Source of the DNA: Streptomyces vilmorinianum
Lineage (GTDB): Bacteria; Actinomycetota; Actinomycetes; Streptomycetales; Streptomycetaceae
Length of the DNA stretch: 64,000 bases
NCBI RefSeq assembly: GCF_005517195.1
Contig: NZ_CP040244.1
Location: forward strand, 6,466,001-6,530,000
Direction of reading: 5' to 3'
Position 1 is the first letter of the stretch. Each line of letters begins with the position of its first letter. Position numbers and translations under genes: made by a program. Below, piece by piece: positions 1-8,535 of the stretch. A model generated the notes under the pieces. That model was not told the DNA's origin and ran no database searches. It worked only from the letters and a program-made list of their open reading frames with translations.

Positions 1-90
1 GTGGCGGGGCTCGGCGAGGTCTCCTCGCTCCAGGTCCACGGGAGCGCCCTTGATGCCCGAGCCGCCGATGTCCACTCCGAAGACGTTCAT
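1..90 (-). CDS. ppgK: polyphosphate glucokinase, N-terminal 30 codons (gene runs off the window)
   Basis: Only the first 30 residues lie in the window. They begin [20 protein letters not shown], the ROK-family phosphate-binding loop (DIGGSGIKG) typical of actinobacterial polyphosphate-dependent glucokinases, which phosphorylate glucose with polyP or ATP in the cytoplasm. The ATG is at 88-90 on the minus strand. The gene lies 30 bp downstream of the ispH stop on the same strand. The ispH-ppgK pairing agrees with remembered Streptomyces gene order. A general ROK glucokinase cannot be excluded from 30 residues alone. Confidence 0.8.
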   Translation of the reverse strand, partial: MNVFGVDIGGSGIKGAPVDLERGDLAEPRH

Positions 91-120
91 GGACCCAACG
101 TTACGGGCTGACGACGGCCG

Positions 121-1116
121 TTACTCCTTGACGAGGTCGGCCGCCTCGGCGCGCAGGTCCTTGTTCCGGAGCTCCTTGGGGAGCGAGAAGGTCAGGGACT
201 CGTCGGCCGTCTTGACGATCTCCACGTCCGCGTAGCCGCGCTCGGCGAGCCATTCCAGGACCTCCTGGACGAGGACGTCCGGCACCGAGGCGCCCGACGA
301 CAGGCCGACCGAGGTGACGCCCTCCAGCCAGGCCTCGTCGATCTCGCTCGCGAAGTCGACCAGGTACGCGGCCGGGACACCGGCCTGCTTGGCGACCTCG
401 ACCATACGGATCGAGTTCGAGGAGTTCTTCGAGCCGACGACGATCACCAGCTCGGCCTGGCCGGCGAGCTCCTTGATGGCCAGCTGCCGGTTCTGCGTGG
501 CGTAGCAGATGTCGTCGGACGGCGGGGAGATCAGCTGCGGGAACTTCTCCTTCAGCGCGTCCACGGTCTCCATCGTCTCGTCGACGGAGAGCGTGGTCTG
601 GGAGAGCCAGACGACCCTGGACGGGTCGCGGACCTCGACCTTGGCCACGTCCTCCGGGCCGTCGACGAGCTGGATGTGGTCGGGGGCCTCGCCGGAGGTG
701 CCGATGACCTCCTCGTGGCCCTCGTGGCCGATCAGGAGGATGTCGAAGTCCTCCTTGGCGAACCGCACGGCCTCCTTGTGCACCTTCGTGACCAGCGGGC
801 AGGTCGCGTCGATGGTCTTGAGGCGGCCCTCGCGGGCCTCCTCGTGCACGGTCGGGGCGACGCCGTGCGCGGAGAACATCACGATGTTGCCCGGGGGCAC
901 CTCGGTCGCCTGGTCGACGAAGATGGCGCCCTTCCGCTCCAGGGTCTGTACGACGTACTTGTTGTGCACGATCTCGTGACGGACGTAGATCGGCGCCCCG
1001 TACTGCTCCAGGGCCTTCTCCACGGCGATCACGGCACGGTCCACGCCCGCGCAGTAGCCGCGGGGAGCGGCGAGCAGGACACGCTTCGGGCGGTTGGTCG
1101 CGGGCGTTGCAGTCAT
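121..1116 (-). CDS. ispH: 4-hydroxy-3-methylbut-2-enyl diphosphate reductase (IspH/LytB)
   Basis: This is the last enzyme of the MEP isoprenoid pathway, a [4Fe-4S] protein converting HMBPP to IPP and DMAPP. The 331-residue product has the family length. It carries the three cluster cysteines: C22 in [10 protein letters not shown], one in TCPLVTKVH and one in ICYATQNRQ. It also has the HEIVHN and [11 protein letters not shown] histidine/threonine motifs. I chose the ATG giving [15 protein letters not shown] because homologues start just before [12 protein letters not shown]; an in-frame ATG three codons upstream (1125) is possible. Divergent from the permease across about 90 bp; ppgK follows on the same strand. 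Confidence 0.96.
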   Translation of the reverse strand: MTATPATNRPKRVLLAAPRGYCAGVDRAVIAVEKALEQYGAPIYVRHEIVHNKYVVQTLERKGAIFVDQATEVPPGNIVMFSAHGVAPTVHEEAREGRLKTIDATCPLVTKVHKEAVRFAKEDFDILLIGHEGHEEVIGTSGEAPDHIQLVDGPEDVAKVEVRDPSRVVWLSQTTLSVDETMETVDALKEKFPQLISPPSDDICYATQNRQLAIKELAGQAELVIVVGSKNSSNSIRMVEVAKQAGVPAAYLVDFASEIDEAWLEGVTSVGLSSGASVPDVLVQEVLEWLAERGYADVEIVKTADESLTFSLPKELRNKDLRAEAADLVKE

Positions 1117-1205
1117 GCGTCCCATCGTAAGGCCGCGCGGTCGGGCGACCCGCTGCGGTCGCGTCGCTGAGACGGATGATCGACACCGTGGCCGAGACTG
1201 TGCCC

Positions 1206-2561
1206 ATGGCCGAGGAAGCACAGGTGGCAGCGCAGGTGGCGGCGCACACCGGACTGCGGCGGACCCTCGGGTTCCGCGACCTTGTCGTGTACGGGCTGCT
1301 GTTCATCGCGCCCATGGCCCCCGTCGGTGTCTTCGGCACCCTCGACGCGAAGTCGCACGGCGCCGTGGCGCTGGTCTACCTCGTCGCCACCGTCGCGATG
1401 GCGTTCACCGCTTTCAGCTACGCCCAGATGGTGCGGGTCGCCCCGCTGGCGGGCTCCGTCTTCACGTACGCCCGCAAGGGGCTGGGCGACGGGCCGGGGT
1501 TCGTCGCCGGGTGGATGGCGATGCTCGACTACCTGCTGATCCCGGCCGTGGCCTATCTCTTCGCGGGCATCGCGATGGAGGCGCTTGTACCGGAGGTGGA
1601 CCGGTGGGTGTGGACGGCGCTGGCGGTGGTGATCACGACCCTGCTGAATCTGTGGGGCGTACGGGCGGCGGCGCGGGTCGGCTTCGCGGTGCTCGCGATG
1701 GAGATCGTGGTGCTGCTGGTCTTCGTGGTGTCGGCGGTGGCCGTTCTCGTACGGGACGGGGCGCGGCGCGACTGGTGGTCGCCGCTGACCGGGGACGGGG
1801 CGTTCTCGGTGGCCGCGGTGCTGGGCGCGGTGTCGGTGGCCGTGCTGTCGTACCTCGGCTTCGACGCGATCGCCTCGTTCGCGGAGGAGGTCACCGGAGG
1901 GTCGGCGAAGGTGGCGCGGGCGGTGCTGTTCTGTCTGGCGCTCGCGGGCGCGCTGTTCGTGACCCAGACGTATCTGGTGGCGCTCCTTGAGCCGCTGTCG
2001 TCCGCGGAGCTGGCGGCGGATCCCGCCGGACAGGGCTCGGCCTTCTACGACGCGGTGGACGCGTCCGTCGGGACGTGGCTGCACGACCTGGTGGCGGTGT
2101 CGAAGGCGATCGGCGCGGCGTTCGCCGCGCTGGCGGGCCAGGCGGCCGCGGGCCGGCTGCTCTTCGCCATGGCCCGTGACCGGCGGCTTCCGCATCTGCT
2201 GGCGCGTACGGACGCGGGCGTGCCGCGGGTCGCGCTGCTGCTGGCGGCGGCGGTCACGATGGTGGCGGCGGTCTGGGCGGCGCAGCGGGACGACGGCCTC
2301 GACCACCTGGTCTCGGTGGTCGACATCGGGGCGCTGACGGCGTTCGTGCTGCTGCACGCGAGCGTGGTGGGGTGGTTCGCGGTACGCCGGATGGCGGGGC
2401 CACCGCACTGGCTGCGGCATGTGGTGATGCCGGTGGTGGGCGCGGCGATCCTGATCGCGGTGATCGCGGAGGCGGCGGTGTCGGCGCAGGTGGTGGGCGT
2501 GGTCTGGCTGGGGGTGGGGCTGGTGGTGCTCGCGGTGCAGGGGGCGACGCGGAGCCCTTGA
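1206..2561 (+). CDS. APC-family amino acid/amine permease
   Basis: Hydrophobic 451-residue protein with about 12 predicted membrane segments and the APC-superfamily start ([20 protein letters not shown], then a conserved glycine-rich first helix). It probably imports an amino acid or amine by cation symport at the plasma membrane; the substrate cannot be told. An in-frame ATG at 1176 would add ten residues ([10 protein letters not shown]). I prefer 1206 because the conserved amphipathic N-terminus begins soon after it, but both are plausible. Divergent from ispH, with no obvious functional partner nearby. Confidence 0.85.
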   Translation: MAEEAQVAAQVAAHTGLRRTLGFRDLVVYGLLFIAPMAPVGVFGTLDAKSHGAVALVYLVATVAMAFTAFSYAQMVRVAPLAGSVFTYARKGLGDGPGFVAGWMAMLDYLLIPAVAYLFAGIAMEALVPEVDRWVWTALAVVITTLLNLWGVRAAARVGFAVLAMEIVVLLVFVVSAVAVLVRDGARRDWWSPLTGDGAFSVAAVLGAVSVAVLSYLGFDAIASFAEEVTGGSAKVARAVLFCLALAGALFVTQTYLVALLEPLSSAELAADPAGQGSAFYDAVDASVGTWLHDLVAVSKAIGAAFAALAGQAAAGRLLFAMARDRRLPHLLARTDAGVPRVALLLAAAVTMVAAVWAAQRDDGLDHLVSVVDIGALTAFVLLHASVVGWFAVRRMAGPPHWLRHVVMPVVGAAILIAVIAEAAVSAQVVGVVWLGVGLVVLAVQGATRSP

Positions 2562-2563
2562 GC

Positions 2564-2602
2564 GGGCGGCGGACCCGGGCGGCGGACCCGGGCGGCGGAC
2601 CC
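2564..2602. repeat. three perfect 13-bp tandem repeats just after the permease stop
   Basis: The unit GGGCGGCGGACCC occurs three times head to tail, starting three bases after the permease stop codon. It lies in the 164-bp gap before xseA, directly before the intergenic palindromic repeat at 2628-2695. No coding role is seen. Confidence 0.85.
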
Positions 2603-2627
2603 GGCCTGCGAAGGCCGCGAGCGAACG

Positions 2628-2695
2628 CGCCTGAAGGGGCGCCGCCCCTGTGGGTTGTGCCCACCGTTCCGCCCCGGCGGAAGTCGCCCACAACG
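2628..2695. repeat. intergenic palindromic repeat, copy A
   Basis: Read on the minus strand this begins CCGTTGTGGGCGACTTCCGC, continues into a short stem-loop and GGTGGGCACAAC, and ends in a GGGGCGGCGCCCC palindrome. The same order of motifs (CCGTTGTGGGC, central hairpin, ACGGGTGGGCAC, GGCGCCC) occurs at 60626-60714, so this is a dispersed repeat family. The motif order matches a repeat I recall as common in Streptomyces intergenic DNA. It may act as a terminator for the permease gene. Confidence 0.7.
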
Positions 2696-2725
2696 GATGT
2701 CCTAGGCGGCCACTACGCTCGGCGC

Positions 2726-3946
2726 ATGGGTCTCACTACGTCCGCAGAAGCGCCGCTGCCCGTCGGAGAGGTCTCCCGGCTGATCGGGGGGTGGATCGAC
2801 CGGCTCGGTGCCGTGTGGGTCGAGGGGCAGATCACGCAGCTGTCGCGGCGGCCCGGGGCCGGGGTCGTCTTTCTGACGCTGCGGGATCCCTCGTACGACA
2901 TCTCCATCGGCGTCACCTGCTACCGCCAGGTCTTCGACGCCGTCGCCGACATCGTCTCCGAGGGCGCCCGGGTCGTCGTGCACGCCAAGCCCGAGTGGTA
3001 CGCGCCGCGCGGGCAGCTGTCCCTGCGGGCGGTGGAGATCAAGCCGGTCGGCATCGGGGAGCTGCTGGCCCGGCTGGAGCAGCTGAAGCGGAGCCTGGGC
3101 GCCGAGGGGCTCTTCGCGCTCGACCGCAAGAAGCCCGTGCCGTTCCTCCCCCAGCTCGTCGGCCTGGTCTGCGGCCGCGCCTCCGCCGCCGAGCGGGACG
3201 TCCTGGAGAACGCGCGGCGGCGCTGGCCGGCCGTCCGGTTCGAGGTGCGCAACGTCGCCGTGCAGGGCGTGAAGGCCGTGCCCCAGGTCGTCCAGGCCGT
3301 GAAGGAGCTGGACGCGCACGACGGAGTGGACGTGATCATCGTGGCCCGGGGCGGCGGCAGCGTGGAGGATCTGCTGCCGTTCTCGGACGAGCAGCTGATC
3401 CGGGCCGTCGCCGACTGCCGTACGCCGGTGGTCTCCGCGATCGGCCACGAACCGGACTCGCCCCTGCTCGACCTCGTCGCCGATCTGCGGGCCTCCACGC
3501 CGACCGACGCCGCCAAGAAGGTCGTACCGGACGTCGGCGAGGAGCTGGACCGGGTGCAGGGCCTGCGGGACCGGGCGCTGCGGACCGTGCGCGGGCTGCT
3601 CGACCGGGAGGAGCGCGGCCTCGCGCACGCGCTCGCACGCCCGGTCATGGAGCATCCACAGCGGATGGTGGAGCAGCGCGAGGACGAGCTCGACGCGCTG
3701 CTCGCGCGCAGCAGGCGGACCCTCGGGCATCTCCTCGACCGGGCCGACTCGGAGCTGTCGCACACCCGCGCGCGGGTCCGGGCGCTGTCGCCGGCCGCGA
3801 CGATGGAGCGCGGGTACGCGGTGCTCCAGCGGGCGGACGGATCGGTCGTGCGGTCCCCGGAGGAGGTCGCGGTGGACGAGGAGCTGCGGGCCAGGGTCGC
3901 GGCGGGCGAGTTCACGGTACGGCGTGTTGTCGGACCCGGCGCTTAG
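2726..3946 (+). CDS. xseA: exodeoxyribonuclease VII large subunit
   Basis: Large subunit of the metal-independent single-strand exonuclease VII. The 406-residue product has an N-terminal OB-fold ([20 protein letters not shown], then a CYRQVFD stretch). The central nuclease domain has [38 protein letters not shown] and the [19 protein letters not shown] signature. A long C-terminal coiled coil ends at [16 protein letters not shown]. The ATG at 2726 gives [20 protein letters not shown], the usual start. xseB begins 10 bp after the stop, so the two are an operon. Confidence 0.97.
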   Translation: MGLTTSAEAPLPVGEVSRLIGGWIDRLGAVWVEGQITQLSRRPGAGVVFLTLRDPSYDISIGVTCYRQVFDAVADIVSEGARVVVHAKPEWYAPRGQLSLRAVEIKPVGIGELLARLEQLKRSLGAEGLFALDRKKPVPFLPQLVGLVCGRASAAERDVLENARRRWPAVRFEVRNVAVQGVKAVPQVVQAVKELDAHDGVDVIIVARGGGSVEDLLPFSDEQLIRAVADCRTPVVSAIGHEPDSPLLDLVADLRASTPTDAAKKVVPDVGEELDRVQGLRDRALRTVRGLLDREERGLAHALARPVMEHPQRMVEQREDELDALLARSRRTLGHLLDRADSELSHTRARVRALSPAATMERGYAVLQRADGSVVRSPEEVAVDEELRARVAAGEFTVRRVVGPGA

Positions 3947-3956
3947 GGTGGTTCCC

Positions 3957-4196
3957 ATGGCAGCCACCACGGAAGAGGCGCTCGGGTACGAGCAGGCGCG
4001 CGACGAGCTGATCGAGGTCGTCCGGCGCCTGGAGACGGGCGGTACGACCCTCGAGGAGTCGCTCGCGCTCTGGGAGCGCGGAGAGGAATTGGCCAAGGTC
4101 TGCCGGCGTTGGCTGGAAGGCGCGCGGGCACGGCTGGACGCCGCGCTGGCCACTCCGGAGGACGCGGAGACCGGGGGGGACGACGAGGACGCGTAG
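3957..4196 (+). CDS. xseB: exodeoxyribonuclease VII small subunit
   Basis: The 79-residue product matches the small subunit family: an all-helical hairpin with the [18 protein letters not shown] and [15 protein letters not shown] motifs and an acidic tail (TGGDDEDA). Several copies bind each XseA. The ATG at 3957 is preceded by GGGTGGTT. It lies immediately behind xseA. The stop codon falls inside a short tandem repeat (4189-4236). Confidence 0.96.
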   Translation: MAATTEEALGYEQARDELIEVVRRLETGGTTLEESLALWERGEELAKVCRRWLEGARARLDAALATPEDAETGGDDEDA

Positions 4197-4236
4197 GCGC
4201 GTAGACGCATAGGGCGCATAGAGCGCATAGGCGCGC
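4189..4236. repeat. 8-9 bp tandem repeats over the xseB stop codon
   Basis: Five degenerate units of the form (A/G)CGC(A/G)TAG follow each other: ACGCGTAG, GCGCGTAG, ACGCATAG, GGCGCATAG, AGCGCATAG. The first TAG is the xseB stop, so the repeat supplies a series of stop trinucleotides. Confidence 0.8.
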
Positions 4237-4351
4237 ACTGGGGACTGTGAAACGGAACACCATCCGCTTCGTTTAGTTGAACTTTCATCAATCACGGTCG
4301 TACGGTGAGGGCATCGCTGGAACCCCCTGCACGTCCGGAAGGCACGCACCC
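4237..4351 (+). promoter_or_regulatory. leader of the nitroreductase gene with imperfect dyad
   Basis: AT-richer segment before the rutE-like gene. It contains AAACGGAA and TTCGTTT separated by 10 bp (imperfect inverted repeat, 4249-4275), followed by AGTTGAACTTTCATCAATCA. It probably holds the promoter and an operator; no single -10/-35 pair is convincing. The regulator is unknown. Confidence 0.35.
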
Positions 4352-4942
4352 ATGTCCCTCATCCTTGACCCCGCCGCCCAGGACCTCCTCTTCCGCGAGG
4401 CCCGCACCGCCAACACCTTCACCGACGAGCCGGTGACCGACGAGCAGGTCCAGGCGATCTACGACCTCGTCAAGTTCGGCCCGACCGCGTTCAACCAGAC
4501 TCCGCTGCGCATCACGCTGGTCCGCTCCCCCGAGGCCCGCGAGCGTCTGGTCACGCACATGGCCGAGGGCAACCAGCCGAAGACCGCCGCCGCCCCGCTG
4601 GTCGCGATCCTCTCCGCGGACAACGAGTTCCACGAGGAGCTTCCGGCCCTGCTCCCGCACTTCCCGCAGGCCAAGGACATGTTCTTCGCCGAGCGCCCGG
4701 CCCGTGAGGGCTCCGCGCTCCTCAACGCCGCCCTCCAGGCCGCGTACTTCATCATCGGCGTCCGCGCCGCCGGCCTGGCCGCCGGCCCGATGACCGGTCT
4801 CGACTTCGCCGGCGTCCAGAAGGAGTTCCTGGACGACGACCACACCCCGCTGATGGTCGTCAACATCGGCAAGCCGGGCGAGGGCGCCTGGTTCCCGCGC
4901 TCCCCGCGCCTCGACTTCGACGAGGTCGTCACCACCGTCTGA
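4352..4942 (+). CDS. malonic semialdehyde reductase/nitroreductase family (RutE-like)
   Basis: FMN-dependent nitroreductase-fold protein of 196 residues, the length of E. coli RutE, which reduces malonic semialdehyde to 3-hydroxypropionate in pyrimidine catabolism. Motifs include ARTANTFTDEPVTDEQ, LVKFGPTAFNQTPLRI (FMN phosphate contact) and the C-terminal MVVNIGKPGEGAWFPRSPRL. The ATG at 4352 fits the family start MSLILDPAAQDLLFREAR. No other rut genes are nearby, so the physiological substrate could be another aldehyde or quinone. It ends before a perfect 19-bp terminator hairpin. Confidence 0.82.
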   Translation: MSLILDPAAQDLLFREARTANTFTDEPVTDEQVQAIYDLVKFGPTAFNQTPLRITLVRSPEARERLVTHMAEGNQPKTAAAPLVAILSADNEFHEELPALLPHFPQAKDMFFAERPAREGSALLNAALQAAYFIIGVRAAGLAAGPMTGLDFAGVQKEFLDDDHTPLMVVNIGKPGEGAWFPRSPRLDFDEVVTTV

Positions 4943-4980
4943 GCCCCGTCGCGGACGCGACGTCTGAGCGCCGTCACGGA

Positions 4981-5023
4981 CGCGAGGAACCCCCGGACTC
5001 CACGAGTCCGGGGGTTCCTCGCG
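4981..5023 (+). terminator. terminator hairpin, perfect 19-bp stem
   Basis: CGCGAGGAACCCCCGGACT and its exact reverse complement are separated by a 5-nt loop (CCACG). It lies 38 bp after the rutE-like stop and in front of the convergent DUF4245 gene, so it can serve both strands. There is no T-tract, as is usual in Streptomyces. Confidence 0.9.
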
Positions 5024-5032
5024 TATCGCTAC

Positions 5033-5059
5033 GCCTTCGCCTTCGCCTTCGCCTTCGCC
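5033..5059. repeat. GCCTTC hexamer repeats at the 3' end of the DUF4245 gene
   Basis: About four and a half GCCTTC copies lie directly downstream of the DUF4245 stop (TAG on the minus strand at 5061-5063). They are short and non-coding. Confidence 0.75.
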
Positions 5060-5060
5060 C

Positions 5061-5576
5061 CTAAGCCTTCTTCGACTGCAGCGCGCCCGCCATCTCGGCC
5101 AGCCGCTCGAACGAGGCCGTGCCGGTCACGACCGTCGTCGCTCCGCCGTCCGTGCGCACCAGGGCGTCGTACTTCGGCCCCTCCCAGCGCTGCCAGACCT
5201 GGCCGGCGACCGTCTGGGTCTTCCCGGAGTTCTCGGCCTTCTGCGTGACCTCGGGGATGTACTTCGCGGGCTCCGCCGTCGACTGGTGGATCGCCACGTA
5301 CTGGGTGTCCGGGTCCAGGAAGCCCAGCTGCCAGGCGTCGCCCTGCTCACGCTTGTACGAGACGACGGTCGCCTTCCAGCCCTCGCCGAGCCCCTCGGGG
5401 GCCAGCACCGGGTACGGCGCCGCCCGCTGGGCCGTCAGGAGCTCCACCCGATAGTCCTTCGCCTTGACCGGGACCGCGTCCTCGTCGTGCGGGATGAAGA
5501 GATACATCACGCCCGCGGCGACCATGATCACCGCCAGGGACTGGAACATCCCGCGTACCGTCTGCCTGCCTCGCAT
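5061..5576 (-). CDS. DUF4245 family membrane-anchored protein
   Basis: A 171-residue protein with one N-terminal membrane segment ([19 protein letters not shown]) after a short basic stretch, then an extracytoplasmic domain. It reads as actinobacterial DUF4245 (motifs [65 protein letters not shown]). Function is unknown. The chosen ATG gives [10 protein letters not shown]; an ATG six codons upstream (MGGVAG) is possible. It is divergent from glpX, as I recall from other streptomycetes. Confidence 0.8.
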   Translation of the reverse strand: MRGRQTVRGMFQSLAVIMVAAGVMYLFIPHDEDAVPVKAKDYRVELLTAQRAAPYPVLAPEGLGEGWKATVVSYKREQGDAWQLGFLDPDTQYVAIHQSTAEPAKYIPEVTQKAENSGKTQTVAGQVWQRWEGPKYDALVRTDGGATTVVTGTASFERLAEMAGALQSKKA

Positions 5577-5711
5577 ACCTGCCACGCCCCCCATGGTCGC
5601 ATCATGGTGTTGTGCTCATACGTGGGCCCCTCTGCTCAATTTGTCGACGTACCGATAGAGTCGCAGCACCCTCTTTATTCCGGCCGTCGCCGTACAGAAA
5701 GGTGCGCTCCG

Positions 5712-6743
5712 ATGACCGAGCATCATCTGCCGTCCGAGCTCGAGGTCTCCCCCGAGGCCCCCGACCGCAACCTGGCCCTGGAGCTGGTGCGCGTCACCGA
5801 GGCCGCCGCCATGGCCGCCGGCCGCTGGGTCGGCCGCGGCGACAAGATCGGCGCGGACGGCGCGGCGGTCAACGCCATGCGGACCCTCGTCTCCACCGTC
5901 TCGATGAACGGCGTCGTCGTCATCGGCGAGGGCGAGAAGGACGAAGCTCCCATGCTCTACAACGGGGAGCGCATCGGCGACGGGACCGGCGCCGAGGTGG
6001 ACATCGCCGTCGACCCGATCGACGGCACCACGCTCAACGCCAAGGGCATGCCGAACGCGATCGCCGTCCTCGCCGCCGCCGACCGCGGCACCATGTTCGA
6101 CCCGTCCGCGGTCTTCTACATGGACAAGCTGGTCACCGGCCCCGAGGCCGCCGACTTCGTCGACATCAACGCCCCCGTCTCGGTCAACATCCGCCGGGTC
6201 GCCAAGGCCAAGGGCATGTCCCCCGAGGACGTCACGGTCGTGATCCTTGACCGCCCCCGCCACGAGGGCATCGTCAAGGAGATCCGCGAGACCGGCGCCC
6301 GGATCAAGTTCATCTCGGACGGCGACGTCGCCGGCTCGATCATGGCCGTCCGCGAGGGCACCGGCGTGGACATGCTCCTCGGCATCGGCGGTACGCCCGA
6401 GGGCATCATCTCGGCCTGCGCCATCAAGTGCCTGGGCGGTGTCATCCAGGGCAAGCTGTGGCCCAAGGACGAGGCCGAGCGGCAGAAGGCGCTCGACGCC
6501 GGGCACGACCTGGACCGTGTGCTGTCCACGAACGACCTGGTCAGCGGCGAGAACGTGTTCTTCGTCGCCACCGGCATCACGGACGGCGAGCTGCTGCGCG
6601 GCGTCCGCTACCGCTCGGAGACCGCGACCACGTCCTCGCTGGTGATGCGCTCGAAGTCCGGCACGATCCGCCAGATCGACTCCACGCACCGGCTGTCGAA
6701 GCTGCGCGCGTACAGCAAGATCGACTTCGACCGCGCGAAGTAG
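5712..6743 (+). CDS. glpX: class II fructose-1,6-bisphosphatase
   Basis: GlpX-type FBPase, a metal-dependent gluconeogenic enzyme that is the normal FBPase of actinobacteria. The 343-residue product has [49 protein letters not shown], the metal motif [12 protein letters not shown], and [21 protein letters not shown]. The ATG at 5712 gives [20 protein letters not shown] and is preceded by AGAAAGGTG. It is followed by degenerate GTAGCAGGCGA-like repeats and then a bidirectional terminator shared with convergent wblI. Confidence 0.97.
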   Translation: MTEHHLPSELEVSPEAPDRNLALELVRVTEAAAMAAGRWVGRGDKIGADGAAVNAMRTLVSTVSMNGVVVIGEGEKDEAPMLYNGERIGDGTGAEVDIAVDPIDGTTLNAKGMPNAIAVLAAADRGTMFDPSAVFYMDKLVTGPEAADFVDINAPVSVNIRRVAKAKGMSPEDVTVVILDRPRHEGIVKEIRETGARIKFISDGDVAGSIMAVREGTGVDMLLGIGGTPEGIISACAIKCLGGVIQGKLWPKDEAERQKALDAGHDLDRVLSTNDLVSGENVFFVATGITDGELLRGVRYRSETATTSSLVMRSKSGTIRQIDSTHRLSKLRAYSKIDFDRAK

Positions 6744-6786
6744 CAGGCGAAGTAGCGGCCGAGTAGCAGGCAAGCAGCAGGCGAAG
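6739..6786. repeat. degenerate short repeats at the glpX stop
   Basis: Units resembling GAAGTAGCAGGC recur about four times (GAAGTAGCAGGC, GAAGTAGCGGCC, GAGTAGCAGGC, AAGCAGCAGGC), the first containing the glpX TAG. Non-coding. Confidence 0.6.
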
Positions 6787-6809
6787 CACCACCTGACTGC
6801 GGTACGAAG

Positions 6810-6842
6810 AGGGGCGCCCCCATGTGCGGTGGGGGCGCCCCT
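6810..6842. terminator. bidirectional terminator, 12-bp perfect stem
   Basis: AGGGGCGCCCCC and GGGGGCGCCCCT flank a 9-nt loop (ATGTGCGGT) between the convergent glpX and wblI genes. Confidence 0.85.
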
Positions 6843-6868
6843 TCCCGTACGGCCCGTACGGAGGCCCG

Positions 6869-7240
6869 TCAGCCGGCCGCGGCGACCCGGTCCGCTGCCG
6901 CCGCCTTCTTGAGCTCCACCTCCCGCCGCCTGCGCCGGGCGAGCACGACGCGGCGCTCGGCCGCGGTCAGCCCGCCCCACACGCCGTACGGCTCCGGCTG
7001 GAGCAGCGCGTGCTCCCGGCACTCGACCATCACGGGGCAGCGGGCGCAGACCTGCTTCGCGGCCTCCTCGCGCGAGAGCCGGGAGGCGGTCGGCTCCTTG
7101 GAGGGGGCGAAGAACAGTCCGGCCTCGTCCCGGCGGCACACCGCCTCCGTGTGCCAGGGGCCGGCCTCGTCCTCCCGTGCGGGAGCGCGCGGGGGCGGAA
7201 CGGCGGCGACCTGGCGGGACTGATGCGGCAGTTGCAGCAC
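6869..7240 (-). CDS. wblI: WhiB-family iron-sulfur regulator (WblI-like)
   Basis: A 123-residue Wbl protein. It has four cluster cysteines (C35, then C65, C68 and C74 in VCARCPVMVEC), the GVWGG turn at 86-90 and a basic C-terminal tail (ARRRRREVELKK). Wbl proteins hold a [4Fe-4S] cluster and act with the principal sigma factor. The start is a GTG at 7238-7240 with AGGAG nine bases upstream. Position next to glpX matches my memory of wblI in S. coelicolor. By sequence alone it resembles the WhiD/WhiB3 branch, so the symbol is moderately sure. Confidence 0.85.
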   Translation of the reverse strand: MLQLPHQSRQVAAVPPPRAPAREDEAGPWHTEAVCRRDEAGLFFAPSKEPTASRLSREEAAKQVCARCPVMVECREHALLQPEPYGVWGGLTAAERRVVLARRRRREVELKKAAAADRVAAAG

Positions 7241-7327
7241 GGTCTACTCCTGACGACGGCTTCGCGAGCGAGAGACGATGCAGCAGCCCTACCCGCTGTG
7301 CGCACGCCTATGCACTGAGTGCCGTCC

Positions 7328-7346
7328 GGTTCCGGAGTGCGGAACC
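7328..7346 (-). terminator. 7-bp perfect hairpin downstream of the DUF1707 gene
   Basis: GGTTCCG and CGGAACC flank GAGTG. On the minus strand it lies just past the DUF1707 stop and may be its terminator. Because it also lies upstream of wblI, an operator role is possible. Confidence 0.5.
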
Positions 7347-7378
7347 TCAGGGGCGGATTCCGGTCACCGGCCCCAGGG

Positions 7379-8077
7379 TCAGTGACCGAGGTGCTTGCGC
7401 ATCCTGTTCTGGACGTGGTTCTGCAGGTCGGTGATCCACTTGCCGCGCTTGGGCTTGGCCTCGACGTTGCCGAACACCGAGTAGCCGTTGATCACGACCA
7501 GCGGGGCCTGCGGATCGGCGGCCTCCAGGTTCACGACCTCGAAGTTGCCGAAGATCCCCGTGCCGTTGCCGCGCAGGCTGATGTTCTCCGGGACGCGCAC
7601 CTCCACGTTGCCGAAGATCGAGGTGGCGTTGATGGTGGTCAGCCGCTGGGCGAAGAGCGCCTCGGTCAGGTCGATCTCGATGTTGCCGAAGAGCGAGAAC
7701 GCGTTGGTCCTGCGGCTCACGCGCCAGCGGCCCTTGCGGGTGGTGCTGGAGAAGACGGCGATCAGGTTGTCGGCGGGGCCCGAGACGTCCTCGGGTCCGT
7801 ACGCGTAGGCCCGCTCGGGCTCCTGGCGGGGGCGCGCGCCCGCGGGGAGGTCGCGGACGATCGGCTCCAGCTCGCCCAGGGTCTTGGCGCGGTAGACGGC
7901 GTCGATCCGCTCGGAGTGCTCCTCGGCGTCGAGCCGGCCCTCGGCCAGGGCGTCCCTGAGGATGTCCGCGATCCGGTCCCGGTCGGCGTCCGAGGCCCGC
8001 AGAGCATCGGACGGATCGCCCACGGGCGTGGGTTCGGCGGGGGCGACCGGCTTCTCAGGCTGCTTTTCGAGGTCCAC
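7379..8077 (-). CDS. DUF1707 and LiaF-type (cell-wall-active antibiotic response) domain protein
   Basis: A 232-residue soluble protein. Residues about 25-80 form a DUF1707 domain (LRASDADRDRIADILRDALAEGRLDAEEHSERIDAVYRAKT). Residues about 105-215 form a repeated beta-strand domain with recurring FGN motifs (FSLFGNIEID, SIFGNVEVRVP, GIFGNFEVV, SVFGNVEAK) like the LiaF C-terminus. Such proteins are linked to cell-envelope stress, but the molecular job is unclear. GTG start at 8075-8077, ten bases after a GAGG. A single gene between wblI and the DUF1304-TetR pair. Confidence 0.82.
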   Translation of the reverse strand: MDLEKQPEKPVAPAEPTPVGDPSDALRASDADRDRIADILRDALAEGRLDAEEHSERIDAVYRAKTLGELEPIVRDLPAGARPRQEPERAYAYGPEDVSGPADNLIAVFSSTTRKGRWRVSRRTNAFSLFGNIEIDLTEALFAQRLTTINATSIFGNVEVRVPENISLRGNGTGIFGNFEVVNLEAADPQAPLVVINGYSVFGNVEAKPKRGKWITDLQNHVQNRMRKHLGH

Positions 8078-8146
8078 GACCTCAGCCTAGCGAAACGCGA
8101 TAGATCGCGACTAGAGGGCGCGGCGGCGCTCCTGGTGACCCTTCTG

Positions 8147-8177
8147 GACACCTGTCCATGTATCCTGGACAGGTGTC
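8147..8177 (+). promoter_or_regulatory. operator with perfect 11-bp arms over a -10 element; leaderless promoter
   Basis: GACACCTGTCC and GGACAGGTGTC flank ATGTATCCT (9 bp), a perfect inverted repeat. TATCCT (8161-8166) inside the spacer fits a -10 element. It lies six bases before the GTG at 8173, so the transcript probably starts at the start codon. The downstream TetR protein is the obvious ligand-controlled binder (autoregulation). This is inferred from arrangement, not shown. Confidence 0.75.
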
Positions 8178-8535
8178 TATCATCGCGAACATCCTCGTCG
8201 GCCTCGTCGCCGCCCTGCACGCCTACATCCTCGTTCTGGAGATGTTCCTCTGGGAGCGCCGCCCGGGACGCGAACTCTCCGGCTTCGACGCGGACATGGC
8301 CCGCGCGACCGCCGGCCTCGCCGCCAACCAGGGCCTGTACAACGGTTTCCTCGCCGCCGGTCTCGTCTGGGGCCTGATCGCCGCCGACCCCACCGGCCAC
8401 CGGGTGCAGATCTTCTTCCTCTCCTGTGTCGTGATCGCCGGGGTGTACGGAGCCGTCACCGCCAACCGCCGGATCCTGTTCGCCCAGGCCCTGCCCGGTG
8501 CGCTCGCCCTGGCCGCCGTACTGTGGGCGGGGTGA
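8173..8535 (+). CDS. DUF1304 family small membrane protein
   Basis: A 120-residue protein with four predicted membrane helices and the DUF1304 pattern (GLVAALHAYILVLEMFLWE, LAANQGLYNGFLAAGLVWG, QIFFLSCVVIAGVYGAVTA). Function is unknown; family members often sit beside TetR regulators. I chose GTG 8173 over ATG 8158 because the -10-like TATCCT overlaps the ATG version and leaves GTG as a leaderless start. The stop overlaps the TetR start as GTGA, so translation is coupled. Confidence 0.8.
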   Translation: MSIIANILVGLVAALHAYILVLEMFLWERRPGRELSGFDADMARATAGLAANQGLYNGFLAAGLVWGLIAADPTGHRVQIFFLSCVVIAGVYGAVTANRRILFAQALPGALALAAVLWAG

